From the NCBI GenBank assembly GCA_964425755.1, contig CAYRNY010000008.1, positions 124,001 to 188,000 on the forward strand: DNA of 64,000 bases, given 5' to 3'. Position 1 is the first letter of the stretch. The number at the start of each line of letters is the position of its first letter. The position numbers and the translations under genes are program-made. The DNA comes from CAYRNY01 sp964425755. GTDB lineage: Bacteria > Chloroflexota > Anaerolineae > Aggregatilineales > Aggregatilineaceae. Of the stretch, positions 1 through 7,826 are shown piece after piece. The notes under the pieces are model-generated. The model was not told the DNA's origin and searched no databases. It saw nothing but the letters and a program-made list of their open reading frames with translations.

Positions 1-37
1 GTAGCCCCCTCCAGATAGAATAGATTGGTTTGTCCGT

Positions 38-46
38 TGCTATAAT
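38..46 (+). promoter_or_regulatory. Extended -10 promoter of the first hydrolase gene
   Basis: TGC followed by TATAAT (TATAAT at 41-46) lies about 48 bases before the start codon at 94. No good -35 hexamer is visible at 17 bases, which fits an extended -10 promoter. The same TGC-TATAAT form recurs upstream of other genes in the window. Confidence 0.55.
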
Positions 47-93
47 TCTACTATCTTAAGCAACGCGTCACTAGGGGCTTTAGCGAGGAGCCG

Positions 94-1083
94 ATGGGAC
101 ACGATCATAAGGACGCACGTGCTGTGATGTCCCGCGCCTTATTTGCGGGATTGTTGGCGAGCCTGGTCATTCTGCTCGGTTTTGTGCTGCTGCCGTATGT
201 TCTGCCGCTGGGCGGCCCGGATACCGTGCCACCGTTAGAGCTGGCGGACCCTGACGGCGCGTTTGTCGCGATCGCGGGGGAGCACCTGTACTACACCCAT
301 GTCCCCGGCGAAGCCCCGCCGGTGATCTTGCTTCACGGGTTTGGTGGCTCGACCGTGTCCTGGCGCGATAGCGTGCCGGTTCTCGTCCAGGCCGGATACG
401 CTGTATACGCGGTCGATCTGCTCGGTTTCGGTTTGAGTGAAAAGGGATGGGAGCATGATTACAGCCACCCGGCGCAGGCCGCGCGTGTGATAGGGTTTAT
501 GGATGCGCTGGGGATCGATCGGGCGGTCATTGTCGGGCATTCGATGGGGGGCAGCGTGGCGGCTCATCTTGCATTACGCCACCCGCAGCGTGTGGATCGG
601 CTGGTGCTCGTCAGCGCCCCGATCGTCAGCGACGGCGAAACCAGCAGCATGTTGCCTGTGCCCGCGGCGTTGCTAGACCTACCGCTCGTGCGGCAATGGG
701 GCCGGCTGCTGATCCGCGGTTTGGTCGTGCCGGAGTTTGATAGTTTGCTATTTGACGCGGCCTACCGAGACGGCATGATCGATGCGTCACTGGTGGAAGG
801 CTATCGCCGCGTGCTGCAAACGCCGGAGTGGGACCTGGGCTTGCTGGGAATCATGCGCGATGCCAGAACGTCCGCGCTCGGTGATGCAGTGCGCGCGCTC
901 GAGATGCCGGTATTGCTGCTGTGGGGAACTGAGGATACATGGGTTCCGCCTGAAGCTGGCGCCCGCTTAGAAGCGTTATTGCCGCATGCCGAACGTGTTG
1001 AGTTCGCGGGCGTGGGCCATCTTCCCATGCACGAAGTGCCGGACCAGTTCAACCTGGCGCTGCTCGAATTTTTGGCCCGGTAA
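94..1083 (+). CDS. Membrane-anchored alpha/beta hydrolase
   Basis: A 329-residue alpha/beta-hydrolase fold enzyme, probably an esterase- or lipase-like hydrolase of unknown substrate. One hydrophobic segment at about residues 14-38 should anchor it in the cytoplasmic membrane with the catalytic domain outside. The oxyanion strand ends in HGFGG (81-85). The nucleophile elbow GHSMGG places Ser150, and Asp281 (WGTEDTW) and His309 (VGHLPMHE) complete the triad at the usual spacing. The ATG at 94 follows GAGGAG with 4 bases between. The gene stands alone, preceded by an extended -10 promoter and followed by a hairpin it shares with the convergent groES. The fold and triad are clear, but the substrate cannot be told from sequence. 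Confidence 0.88.
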   Translation: MGHDHKDARAVMSRALFAGLLASLVILLGFVLLPYVLPLGGPDTVPPLELADPDGAFVAIAGEHLYYTHVPGEAPPVILLHGFGGSTVSWRDSVPVLVQAGYAVYAVDLLGFGLSEKGWEHDYSHPAQAARVIGFMDALGIDRAVIVGHSMGGSVAAHLALRHPQRVDRLVLVSAPIVSDGETSSMLPVPAALLDLPLVRQWGRLLIRGLVVPEFDSLLFDAAYRDGMIDASLVEGYRRVLQTPEWDLGLLGIMRDARTSALGDAVRALEMPVLLLWGTEDTWVPPEAGARLEALLPHAERVEFAGVGHLPMHEVPDQFNLALLEFLAR

Positions 1084-1105
1084 CTGATCAGGGGCCGGAA
1101 TCAAA

Positions 1106-1139
1106 GCCGGGGATACGTATGTAGCGCGTAATCCCCGGC
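1106..1139. terminator. Hairpin between convergent hydrolase and groES genes
   Basis: Arms GCCGGGGAT (1106-1114) and ATCCCCGGC (1131-1139) form a perfect 9-bp stem with a 16-base loop. On the minus strand it is followed by TTTGATT, a weak U-tract, and on the plus strand by none. Its position between convergent genes suggests a shared terminator. Confidence 0.5.
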
Positions 1140-1183
1140 CAGATGTGTCAGTCGCACAAGTTCGGTGTGCTGCTAGCGTGGTG

Positions 1184-1462
1184 TTACTTGATGCGTGCCA
1201 GCACGTCGTCCTCGTTCATGAGCAAGTACGTCTTGCCTTCGTACTTGATCTCGGTGCCGGTGTACTTCGGGAACAGAATGCGATCGCCAACCTTTAGGTC
1301 GGTCACCATCTCATCTTCGTCACCGATCGCTTCAATCGATCCCTGCTGCGGTTTTTCTTTTGCCGTTTCCGGCAGCAGCACGCCACCGGGCGTCTGTGAT
1401 TCGCCCTCAATCGGCAGAACGAGTACACGTGCGCCAAGTGGTTCGATATTGATACCAGCCAT
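1184..1462 (-). CDS. groES: Co-chaperonin GroES (Cpn10)
   Basis: A 92-residue GroES, close to the family's usual 95. Its heptamer caps the GroEL barrel during ATP-driven protein folding in the cytoplasm. The N-terminus contains the family pattern PLGARVLVLPIEGES, followed by TPGGVLLPETAKEKPQQG, which holds the mobile loop. The C-terminal half has VGDRILFPKYTGTEI. The start at 1462 is chosen because AAGGAGA lies just upstream and translation then begins with the conserved core. The reading frame stays open further upstream but without family similarity. No groEL follows: the next gene is convergent. So this copy is separated from its usual partner. No CIRCE (HrcA) box is visible; two perfect palindromes lie upstream instead. 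Confidence 0.96.
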   Translation of the reverse strand: MAGINIEPLGARVLVLPIEGESQTPGGVLLPETAKEKPQQGSIEAIGDEDEMVTDLKVGDRILFPKYTGTEIKYEGKTYLLMNEDDVLARIK

Positions 1463-1512
1463 TGATTTTCTCTCCTTAACACATCGCAAAGGTTGTTCTG
1501 AGAACTTCCCCA

Positions 1513-1529
1513 GGTCACATGATGTGACC
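1513..1529. promoter_or_regulatory. 17-bp perfect palindrome upstream of groES (possible operator)
   Basis: GGTCACAT-G-ATGTGACC, 8-bp perfect arms around one central base, 50 bases upstream of the groES start. The one-base centre makes it a poor RNA hairpin but a good site for a dimeric repressor or activator. Confidence 0.55.
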
Positions 1530-1530
1530 A

Positions 1531-1547
1531 AGTTGAAAATTTCAACT
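1531..1547. promoter_or_regulatory. Second 17-bp perfect palindrome upstream of groES (possible operator)
   Basis: AGTTGAAA-A-TTTCAACT, again 8-bp perfect arms around one base, one base away from the first palindrome. It lies between the end of the disulfide oxidoreductase gene and groES and could bind a second regulator or be part of a composite operator. Confidence 0.5.
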
Positions 1548-1561
1548 ACTGTTCCGCGTGA

Positions 1562-2212
1562 TTAGCGGTTGACAGCAGCTTTCAACTTCTCCAACAACAT
1601 CATTTCTGGCGCGGCACCTTCGATGTAGGTGTCTTCATTGATGACGGTGCGCGGCACGCCCATGACGTTGTAACGCTGCCCCAGGTGCGGGAATTCCGTG
1701 ACCTCCACCATGTCCGCCGTAACCTTATCCGATGCGTAAGCCAGTTGGTGCGCCAGCGTGACGGCGCGCGGGCAGTACGGGCAGGTCGGTGTGACGAACA
1801 CTTGCAGGTGCAACGGCTCATCCAGCTCTGCGAGGAAGTTCTTGGTATTCTCGGTCAGTTCGAACGATCCCGTGCCAACCAGCAAAATCGCTTCCAGCAA
1901 CGAGGTGAACTCGTAGCCTGACGGAATACCGTAAAACCGGACGCCGTAATTTTTGCCGTTTTCGCCCAGCACGGCGATCGCCGGGATTTTGTCCAGTTGC
2001 ATTGCCTCGGCAACGTCTTTGTCGTCGACGAAGTCATGCACCTCGACGGTCACGTGATCGTTCAGACTGGCGACTTCTTCCGCGATTTGACGGGTTTCCT
2101 TGCAGTAGCCGCATTCGAATTCCTGGGTGAACATCTTCAACGTGACCGGCTGATGAACTGCTTGCAGCAGATCGCGTACTTGATTCTGGGTATCCTGATC
2201 CATTAACGTCAT
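1562..2212 (-). CDS. Protein disulfide oxidoreductase with two thioredoxin-fold CxxC sites
   Basis: A 216-residue glutaredoxin/thioredoxin-like protein made of two thioredoxin folds in tandem, the architecture of thermophile protein disulfide oxidoreductases and of the AhpF N-terminal domain. The first active site is CGYC (Cys34, Cys37), with a cis-proline at KIPAI (Pro77). The second is CPYC (Cys144, Cys147), with cis-proline GVPRTV. It should catalyse dithiol-disulfide exchange in the cytoplasm. The start ATG at 2212 has AAGGAAA nearby; a second ATG three codons later is possible. The gene lies upstream of groES in the same direction, separated by the two palindromes. OsmC is encoded divergently, so this is a thiol-redox neighbourhood. 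Confidence 0.9.
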   Translation of the reverse strand: MTLMDQDTQNQVRDLLQAVHQPVTLKMFTQEFECGYCKETRQIAEEVASLNDHVTVEVHDFVDDKDVAEAMQLDKIPAIAVLGENGKNYGVRFYGIPSGYEFTSLLEAILLVGTGSFELTENTKNFLAELDEPLHLQVFVTPTCPYCPRAVTLAHQLAYASDKVTADMVEVTEFPHLGQRYNVMGVPRTVINEDTYIEGAAPEMMLLEKLKAAVNR

Positions 2213-2540
2213 GTCAGTTTTTCCTTATGATGATCGTGCGGTTCATGTACACCCAGTTAGATGCAGCTAAAGTGCTGGGGTTGCGTTGTCTGCCATTCAT
2301 CATACACTGAAACAGGCAACGTTTCTAACAGAAATTCGTTAGAGGTGGCATCGGTTCCGCTTCAGTCTATAATTGGTAGGAGTTGCGCGTTCACTGGTCA
2401 TTCATGCGCGGTGAATGAGGATCATCATCCAAAACTAGTAACCGGGTTCGGATCGCAGGTTTCCCCTTACGACTTTATTTGTGCGAAGCGTATCCGGAAA
2501 GAATTACGTATGTCAAGAGGCTGTTAGTGAAAGGAGCGGC
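2213..2540. other. Divergent intergenic region, disulfide oxidoreductase / osmC
   Basis: 328 bases without a convincing gene. It holds a TATAAT at 2368-2373 on the plus strand with a weak -35, giving a leader of about 160 bases before osmC. A 7-bp inverted repeat (TCATTCA 2398-2404, TGAATGA 2412-2418) lies within that leader. Short ORFs here have no recognisable composition or ribosome site. Confidence 0.5.
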
Positions 2541-2972
2541 ATGGCTAAATCAACGGTTACCTGGGTGCAGAATATGCAGCTTGTGGCGACGGATAGCTCA
2601 AAACACTCGGTTGTGTTATCGGCGCAGGATGAAGCCAACGGCACCGGTATGAAGCCCAGCGACCTGCTGTTGGTGTCGCTGGCCGGATGCACCGCACTGG
2701 ATGTAGTTAATATCTTGCATAAGAAGAAAAAGCAGTTGGTCCATGTGCAGGTGGATGTTGAAGGTACCCAGCAAGATAGCCCACCCTGGCCGTTTACCCA
2801 CGTGCATTTGCATTACGTCATTGTGGGGCATAATGTCTCCGAGCGTGATGTCGTCAAGGCGATTCAACTCTCACACGATAAATACTGCTCGGTCTCCGCT
2901 ACCCTGAAGCCAGGCGTTGAGCTGTCACATGATTACGAGGTCATCGCGCCGGAAAACTTTCAGATGCGGTGA
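2541..2972 (+). CDS. OsmC/Ohr-family peroxidase-like protein
   Basis: A 143-residue OsmC-family protein. Members are thiol-dependent peroxidases that reduce organic hydroperoxides. The two expected cysteines are present: Cys50 in SLAGCTALD and Cys116 in HDKYCSVSATL. The start at 2541 is fixed by AAGGAG at 2531-2536 just upstream. The shorter YhfA-like OsmC branch, whose function is less clear, is equally possible. The neighbouring divergent dithiol oxidoreductase makes a redox role likely. A tiny membrane-protein gene follows after 27 bases and may be co-transcribed. Confidence 0.9.
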   Translation: MAKSTVTWVQNMQLVATDSSKHSVVLSAQDEANGTGMKPSDLLLVSLAGCTALDVVNILHKKKKQLVHVQVDVEGTQQDSPPWPFTHVHLHYVIVGHNVSERDVVKAIQLSHDKYCSVSATLKPGVELSHDYEVIAPENFQMR

Positions 2973-2999
2973 CCAGCGTATACGTAAGGTGGTGGTGAC

Positions 3000-3239
3000 G
3001 TGGATTTGCTCGAAGTGTTATTCAGGCGTGACGATCGTCGAAGCAACTTCGATTTTGCCGACCTGATCCGGATGTTCTCACGTTGGATTATGGGATGCGG
3101 TTGCTTGATCCTGATCCTGATCGTCGCGGCGGGATACTGGGTTGTTAACCAGGGTGAGGACGTGATCACGGTCGGTGTCGTGATTGCCACGATGATCGTT
3201 GCCATCGCATCCCTGATCAGGTCTAGCTTCGGCCAGTGA
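3000..3239 (+). CDS. Small two-helix membrane protein, unknown function
   Basis: A 79-residue protein with a charged N-terminus (about 25 residues rich in Arg and Asp), then two hydrophobic segments at about 31-49 and 56-74. It starts with GTG at 3000, preceded by a GGTGG-like ribosome site. I recognise no family. It is 27 bases downstream of osmC in the same direction, so co-transcription is likely. Codon use matches its neighbours and the open frame spans the gap cleanly, which supports a real gene. Confidence 0.62.
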   Translation: MDLLEVLFRRDDRRSNFDFADLIRMFSRWIMGCGCLILILIVAAGYWVVNQGEDVITVGVVIATMIVAIASLIRSSFGQ

Positions 3240-3319
3240 GGCCGGTTGCGGCACGTCGATGGTTCCCGATCACCGAACGAGGCACCGTAAGAGCGCGTCC
3301 GCACGCGGCGAATGCGCTC

Positions 3320-3559
3320 TCATACTTCCTCGGTCTGTTGCGCGGAACGGTTTTGCTCGTTGGCTTCCAGCATGTCGAGGATCGCTTGCCCGGTGATGAA
3401 GACGCGGCGTAACCCGGCGGGCTGGCTGGCGCGCAGTTGCCCGGAAGCCAGCAGACGCTTGACAGTGCTCAAGCTCACATTCAGTATTTCGGCCACCTCC
3501 GCGCGCGAATAGACGCGCGTGGGCACGATCGGTGGCCGCTCAGTGTGATGTGTGGACAT
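3320..3559 (-). CDS. Excisionase/MerR-type helix-turn-helix DNA-binding protein
   Basis: A 79-residue single-domain DNA-binding protein. Residues 17-60 (YSRAEVAEILNVSLSTVKRL to the RRVFITGQ wing) match the excisionase-like helix-turn-helix (HTH_17) found in Xis proteins and many small regulators. The tail is Gln/Glu-rich. The start ATG at 3559 has only a weak ribosome site. It lies 56 bases beyond the start side of the LysM/M23 gene and reads in the opposite sense to osmC. There is no integrase nearby, so a chromosomal regulator is more likely than a phage excisionase. Confidence 0.8.
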   Translation of the reverse strand: MSTHHTERPPIVPTRVYSRAEVAEILNVSLSTVKRLLASGQLRASQPAGLRRVFITGQAILDMLEANEQNRSAQQTEEV

Positions 3560-3615
3560 GTTGGATCACTCTCAATAAACACGCACAATCGACGGGCGTG
3601 AGGGGTGTTGAACGT

Positions 3616-5049
3616 TCATGGAAAACTGCGCTGAACCCATTGCATCGGGTCGACCTGGACTCCGCCCACCCACATTTCCCAATGCAGATGCGGGCCGGTG
3701 GAGCGTCCGGTTGAACCCACCGTTCCGATCACCTGTCCGGACGTGACGGTGTCGCCTACGGCAACCTTGATCTCCGCCTGGTGAAAGTAACCGGTTACGA
3801 CTCCCCAGCCGTGATCAATTAGTACGGTGTTACCCCGTACCGGCAGGTTTTCCGCCAACAAGACAACACCCCCTGCCGGCGCGACAACCTCTGAGCCGGG
3901 TGGGCCGGCAAAGTCAGTACCGCTGTGGAACGTATCCAGCACGCCGCCATTGTAGCTGCGCCGTGTGCCAAATTTCGACGTGATCGCCCCGGTCGAGGGC
4001 AGCCCCATCACGCCGTCGAAATATCGCTGTGCGGAAAAGTTACTCATTAACCGCGCGAAACGTTCCCATTCCGGGCCGGTCACTTGTGGCGCGAGTAGGT
4101 CCTGTTGCTCTGTGGCCAGCGATATCGCCTCTGAACCATAACCACCTTCTTCCACGCGCACACGCAGCATGACCGTGGTTTGGCTGCCGCTGCTGTCGGT
4201 GGCCGTCAGCACCAGGGGATAAACACCTGCAGCGGCAAACGCGTGCACACCGAACAATGCATAATGCTGCGTGGCGTGTTGCGTGACGATCTGCACCGGA
4301 TAGCCCATAAACGTGCCGGTGACCGTGACAGGGTCGCGCGTGGTGAGCGTGATGCTCAATGTTTTCCCTTGTACCGCCGGGATCGGTGACAGGCTGGCGC
4401 TGGTGAACGGTGGGGGAACATCCTGGACCGACCCGGCAGGATCGTCACCCGGCACCCAAAGTTTTTGCCCGGCGAACACCGGCATGAGGCCGGACAGTGT
4501 GTTCGCCTGCAGTAAGGCGTGCAGCGGAACGTTGTGTGCGATGGCGATCCGCGCCAGGTTCTCGCCCGCTGTCACATGGTATATGTGATGCGACGCGGCG
4601 GCGGTTGTGTCCTGTTCCATCTGGAACGGGATCGAAAGCGTTTGCCCGATATACAGCAAGTTGGGGTTGGTGATGCGGTTTGCCGTTGCGAGCTGCTCTG
4701 GGGTGCTTTGATAGCGTTTGGCGAGCGTTGCCAGCGTGTCGCCAGGGCCGATGGTGTGCATGGTTACTGTGCCGGTGACGTTCGTGCCGGCGTTCGGAAT
4801 CAGCAGGCGCTGCCCGACAGCCAGATAGCGCGGATCGCTGATGCCGTTCGCTTCAGCAATGGCGTCAACGGTGGTGCCATAACGCAGCGCGATCCGGTAC
4901 AGGTTTTCGTCCCGCTGCACGACGTGGATCGTTGTGCCCGGTTTGCTCGTTCCGTCCTGGGCGGCAGCAGGTGCCAGGATGCCCAGTGACAGGACCAGTA
5001 GCAGGAGGAAAGTCCCGCCGCAACGGTAAGCAGCGCGTATCAGTTTCAT
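3616..5049 (-). CDS. Secreted LysM-repeat M23 metallopeptidase
   Basis: A 477-residue exported peptidoglycan hydrolase-type protein. A signal peptide (about 1-31, ending APAAAQ) is followed by three LysM peptidoglycan-binding repeats at about 41-86, 96-143 and 157-200. A linker/Ig-like region follows, then a C-terminal M23 (LytM) endopeptidase domain at about 355-470. Zinc ligands His375 and Asp379 (FHSGTDF) and the HLH motif (His454, His456) are present, so the domain should be active on peptide cross-links. Its ATG overlaps the stop of the upstream HEAT/membrane protein by four bases (5046-5049), so the two are translationally coupled and probably act together at the cell wall. Confidence 0.92.
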   Translation of the reverse strand: MKLIRAAYRCGGTFLLLLVLSLGILAPAAAQDGTSKPGTTIHVVQRDENLYRIALRYGTTVDAIAEANGISDPRYLAVGQRLLIPNAGTNVTGTVTMHTIGPGDTLATLAKRYQSTPEQLATANRITNPNLLYIGQTLSIPFQMEQDTTAAASHHIYHVTAGENLARIAIAHNVPLHALLQANTLSGLMPVFAGQKLWVPGDDPAGSVQDVPPPFTSASLSPIPAVQGKTLSITLTTRDPVTVTGTFMGYPVQIVTQHATQHYALFGVHAFAAAGVYPLVLTATDSSGSQTTVMLRVRVEEGGYGSEAISLATEQQDLLAPQVTGPEWERFARLMSNFSAQRYFDGVMGLPSTGAITSKFGTRRSYNGGVLDTFHSGTDFAGPPGSEVVAPAGGVVLLAENLPVRGNTVLIDHGWGVVTGYFHQAEIKVAVGDTVTSGQVIGTVGSTGRSTGPHLHWEMWVGGVQVDPMQWVQRSFP

Positions 5050-6443
5050 GGGCGTGCAGCGATCTCATTTAGCAGAGTCTGGGCGCGGTCAAGCTTTTTC
5101 ACGGCTTCGCTGAGCAGGGCGATGCCCTGTTCGGCTGAGCGTGCGAGCTGCACTGAAGCGCAGTCGCGGATGTACAGTTCAAGGGCCTGCGTTGCCAGCG
5201 CGGTTCCCTCTTGGTAGGATGCCAGGGCTTCCTCAAGCTGCGGGTCGGCAGTCCCTGGCGCGTTGAGCAGGGCTTGTTGATCAGGTGGCAGCGTGTAAGT
5301 GTCCGGCCACGTGCTGAACTGGCAGTAATTGGTCGTGGTCTGTCCGCGATCAGTGAGCGCCTGCCGCCATTGATCGAGCATCCCGGTGCCATATGGGTTC
5401 TGTAAATCAAGCAAAAAATCTTGCGTGAAACGCGCGTCAAGCGCTGCCAGGATCGCCGCATAGTCGAGGTCGGGGCGCGGCAGCGTTGGTTCCGGTGTCG
5501 GCGTGATGGTAGGTTGCGGGGTGGGGCTGGCTTCTGGCGCGGCGGTGGCGCTGGGATTAGCCGCAGGCACCGCCCCGACAGGGGTGCCGTCCGCCGGGGC
5601 AGGAGCTGCAGACGTTGAGTCCGGCACTGGCGTCGCGGTGGCGGGCGGCAGGGTGTTGGTCGGTGTCGGCGTGACGGGCGGCGCGGTCGGCCAGACCGTT
5701 GGAGCCGGATTGTTGATCGCGTTTTGCAGCAGCGTGTTGAGCTGGGCAAGCTGTGCATCGATATCGTCCAGCCGTTGCGCCGTTTTGATCACGCTGTTGG
5801 TCTGATCGTCAGGATTCAAGCATGCGTTGTCCAGCAACTTAACCGCGATCTCGAATTTCGGTGGCAGGGTGTCGTAGGTGTTAGCAAACAACCGGATATC
5901 CGGAAAAACGTATTGATCGTCTTCAGCCAGTTCGATCGGCGCGGGCACAGTGTATGAAATCGGGCAGTCGACGTGGCCGGTGTTGTTGTATTTCTGCGTT
6001 TCAACGCGTAGATTCGTCGCCAGTGCCTGCGCTTCACTCATTTTGCTGCCCAGTTCGACGATCAGTGTGTTGCGGTCGGTCACCTGAAGCTGCCGCGTCG
6101 GGACCACCACGTCGACCGGGTCTGCTGAATCGTTGTTGTCCTGCAACCACGCCCTGCCGTGTAACCCTAACGATACGATCAGTGCCAGCGCCAGCACGCC
6201 GAATACCACGCCTGACAGCCGGTTAGCGCCAGGTTTGCGCTGCATGCCTTTGAAGCGGGCCAGCGCGTCACGAGCAGCCGTGCGTACCTTTTCGTCTTGG
6301 TCGTGTTGGTATGCCTGTACCAGCGCAGGGATCACCTCTGGATCGCGCGTTTTGGCAAGCCGCCGGCAAGCCTTCAGGCGGTCCTTCGGCTTGGTCGCGG
6401 TTCGGAGTTGTTCGAGTAATGCTGTGCGCTCTGTCGTATTCAT
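5046..6443 (-). CDS. HEAT-repeat, single-pass membrane protein with Pro/Thr linker
   Basis: A 465-residue protein. Residues 20-65 form a HEAT-like helical repeat (DPEVIPALVQAYQ and KVRTAARDALARF), presumably cytoplasmic. A transmembrane helix follows at about 77-96, then an extracellular part. Residues 245-325 are a low-complexity Thr/Pro/Ala linker. The last 140 residues are helical with three cysteines. I recognise no enzymatic domain. It overlaps the downstream LysM/M23 peptidase gene by ATGA, so it may be a scaffold or regulator for that hydrolase. This function is inference from position only. Confidence 0.8.
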   Translation of the reverse strand: MNTTERTALLEQLRTATKPKDRLKACRRLAKTRDPEVIPALVQAYQHDQDEKVRTAARDALARFKGMQRKPGANRLSGVVFGVLALALIVSLGLHGRAWLQDNNDSADPVDVVVPTRQLQVTDRNTLIVELGSKMSEAQALATNLRVETQKYNNTGHVDCPISYTVPAPIELAEDDQYVFPDIRLFANTYDTLPPKFEIAVKLLDNACLNPDDQTNSVIKTAQRLDDIDAQLAQLNTLLQNAINNPAPTVWPTAPPVTPTPTNTLPPATATPVPDSTSAAPAPADGTPVGAVPAANPSATAAPEASPTPQPTITPTPEPTLPRPDLDYAAILAALDARFTQDFLLDLQNPYGTGMLDQWRQALTDRGQTTTNYCQFSTWPDTYTLPPDQQALLNAPGTADPQLEEALASYQEGTALATQALELYIRDCASVQLARSAEQGIALLSEAVKKLDRAQTLLNEIAARP

Positions 6444-6507
6444 CCGGCATCACCTCAGGTTGGATGTCGACCTCAATAATATGCGAGGTTCCCCGCCAGG
6501 GAAAGAT

Positions 6508-6619
6508 GAAGCTGCCAGCCTGAGCGCCGAACGGTGCGGGCCTCGCCTCGAACCCACATCCGGCAGCTTCCGTCAGCAAGCCGGGTGCCAGCACTATGCT
6601 GCGGTAGCGGAACCCGGCT
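6508..6619 (-). other. Two strong adjacent hairpins, candidate structured RNA or terminator
   Basis: In the 273-base gap between the SH3 lipoprotein and the HEAT gene. Hairpin A pairs 6579-6586 with 6612-6619 (AGCCGGGT/ACCCGGCT) and has an inner CCAGCA/TGCTGcGG helix. Hairpin B pairs 6508-6516 with 6562-6570 (GAAGCTGCC/GGCAGCTTC), with a further partly paired arm inside. On the minus strand B is followed by ATCTTTCCC, a weak U-tract. I could not fit it to tRNA, SRP RNA, tmRNA or 6S RNA. Confidence 0.4.
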
Positions 6620-6716
6620 GCTCAGAAAACACTGCGATCTGTCCGGTAATTATCCACCATTTCCGACAAGGCAACCTGTAACTGCGCGGTTTGCGCGCAC
6701 AGGGCGTGCGTTCAGG

Positions 6717-7694
6717 TCAATTTGCGGCGGTTACGGTAAACGTACAATTCCCTGTGTCCATTTCGTTGGCTGTGCCCGGCCCGAACCGAGCATATCCGTC
6801 GGTGATCGCTTCGTCCCAGGAAAGCTCATACGCCACCTCATGCGTTCCGGGTTCGAGCTTGCCGACGGGATAATACCAGTACACAATGTAGACGCCGGAC
6901 TCGGTCGTCATCTCGGTGGCGTATTGCTCCCAGTCTTCAAGCAACTCGCCGTCTAACCAGACTCTGTACTTGGCGTGTTCGAGATGGTCATCCATGTATT
7001 CAGGACGCGATACGTACCAGCTCCATTCAATGAACACATCGTCGTTTGTGGTTGGGGTCGGCGGGCGTACATTTTTCTGGCGGCAGTAGGCAAGAATATT
7101 CTCGCGCTCAGGAATGGGGGTGCTGGCCGGTTGTGCGTCGGCCCCATCATCCGGGCGGGGCGTGACCAACCCCACGACGCTGTTGAAGTCCGTGTCGATC
7201 AATGGGGCGAAGGCCCACAAATTGCGTGTTTCGCCGTTCTCATCTGTGATGGCGACCTTGTACCAGTCCTGACCCTGGGCGTTAGTCTGGATGCCCAGCA
7301 CGCCGAGTTCTGTGCCGGATGGCAGGCTCATCACGATATCATAATCCGTGCCGGGCCCCTCACGCAGATTCACGTTTTCGGTTGAGCGAATCACGCCGGC
7401 GACAGTTGGTGTGGGGGTCGGCGTGGGCGTCGGTGTGGGGGTTGGCGGCACAAGTGTTGCACTTGGCACCGGCGTGTTTGATGGCGTAAAGGTGATGCTT
7501 GGAATAGGGGTAGCTGTGAAGCGTGGTGTGAATGATACAATCGGGCCAAGCGTCCGCGTTGGTGGGCTAAGTACGGCCTGGTTATCCGGCGCGGCTGGCG
7601 ATGGCGTTCCGGTTTCGACTTCGTCACACGCTGCGAGCACGGCAACTAACAACCCTATCAACCCCCAGACGGTCCAACGGGGATACTTGTACAT
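6717..7694 (-). CDS. SH3-domain lipoprotein
   Basis: A lipoprotein of about 325 residues. The signal peptide WGLIGLLVAVLAAC ends in a lipobox (LAAC), so the protein is lipid-anchored on the outer face of the membrane. A Thr/Pro-rich linker with repeated TP units follows, then a bacterial SH3 domain (VNLREGPGTDYDIVMSLPSGTELGVLG), typical of cell-wall binding. The C-terminal 120 residues are rich in Trp and Tyr with paired cysteines. The ATG at 7694 is chosen because GGAG sits 9 bases upstream. GTG at 7709 and ATG at 7700 are alternatives. The function is probably peptidoglycan or surface binding; no catalytic motif is seen. Confidence 0.85.
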   Translation of the reverse strand: MYKYPRWTVWGLIGLLVAVLAACDEVETGTPSPAAPDNQAVLSPPTRTLGPIVSFTPRFTATPIPSITFTPSNTPVPSATLVPPTPTPTPTPTPTPTVAGVIRSTENVNLREGPGTDYDIVMSLPSGTELGVLGIQTNAQGQDWYKVAITDENGETRNLWAFAPLIDTDFNSVVGLVTPRPDDGADAQPASTPIPERENILAYCRQKNVRPPTPTTNDDVFIEWSWYVSRPEYMDDHLEHAKYRVWLDGELLEDWEQYATEMTTESGVYIVYWYYPVGKLEPGTHEVAYELSWDEAITDGYARFGPGTANEMDTGNCTFTVTAAN

Positions 7695-7826
7695 TCTCAT
7701 CTTCTCCACAACAGGTCGTCGGTGATTGCGTTCAGCTTAGCAGCAATCGGCACTCTGCACAACCTGCTTTGAAGCAAAAATGCCAATTCGTCCAGTACAC
7801 AGTCCGCAGCGTGGGGCGCTTGTTTC

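Noticed and set aside
1531..1547. Terminator for the disulfide oxidoreductase gene
   Set aside because: The palindrome has almost no loop and no T-tract on either strand, so a protein-binding site is more likely.
3320..3559. Phage excisionase marking an integrated element
   Set aside because: The helix-turn-helix is excisionase-like, but there is no integrase, attachment repeat or other phage gene nearby, and base composition does not shift.
6508..6580. tRNA or tmRNA in the gap after the SH3 lipoprotein gene
   Set aside because: GTTCGA and a long end stem look tRNA-like, but the distance between stem arms is too short and no anticodon arm or CCA-compatible end can be folded.
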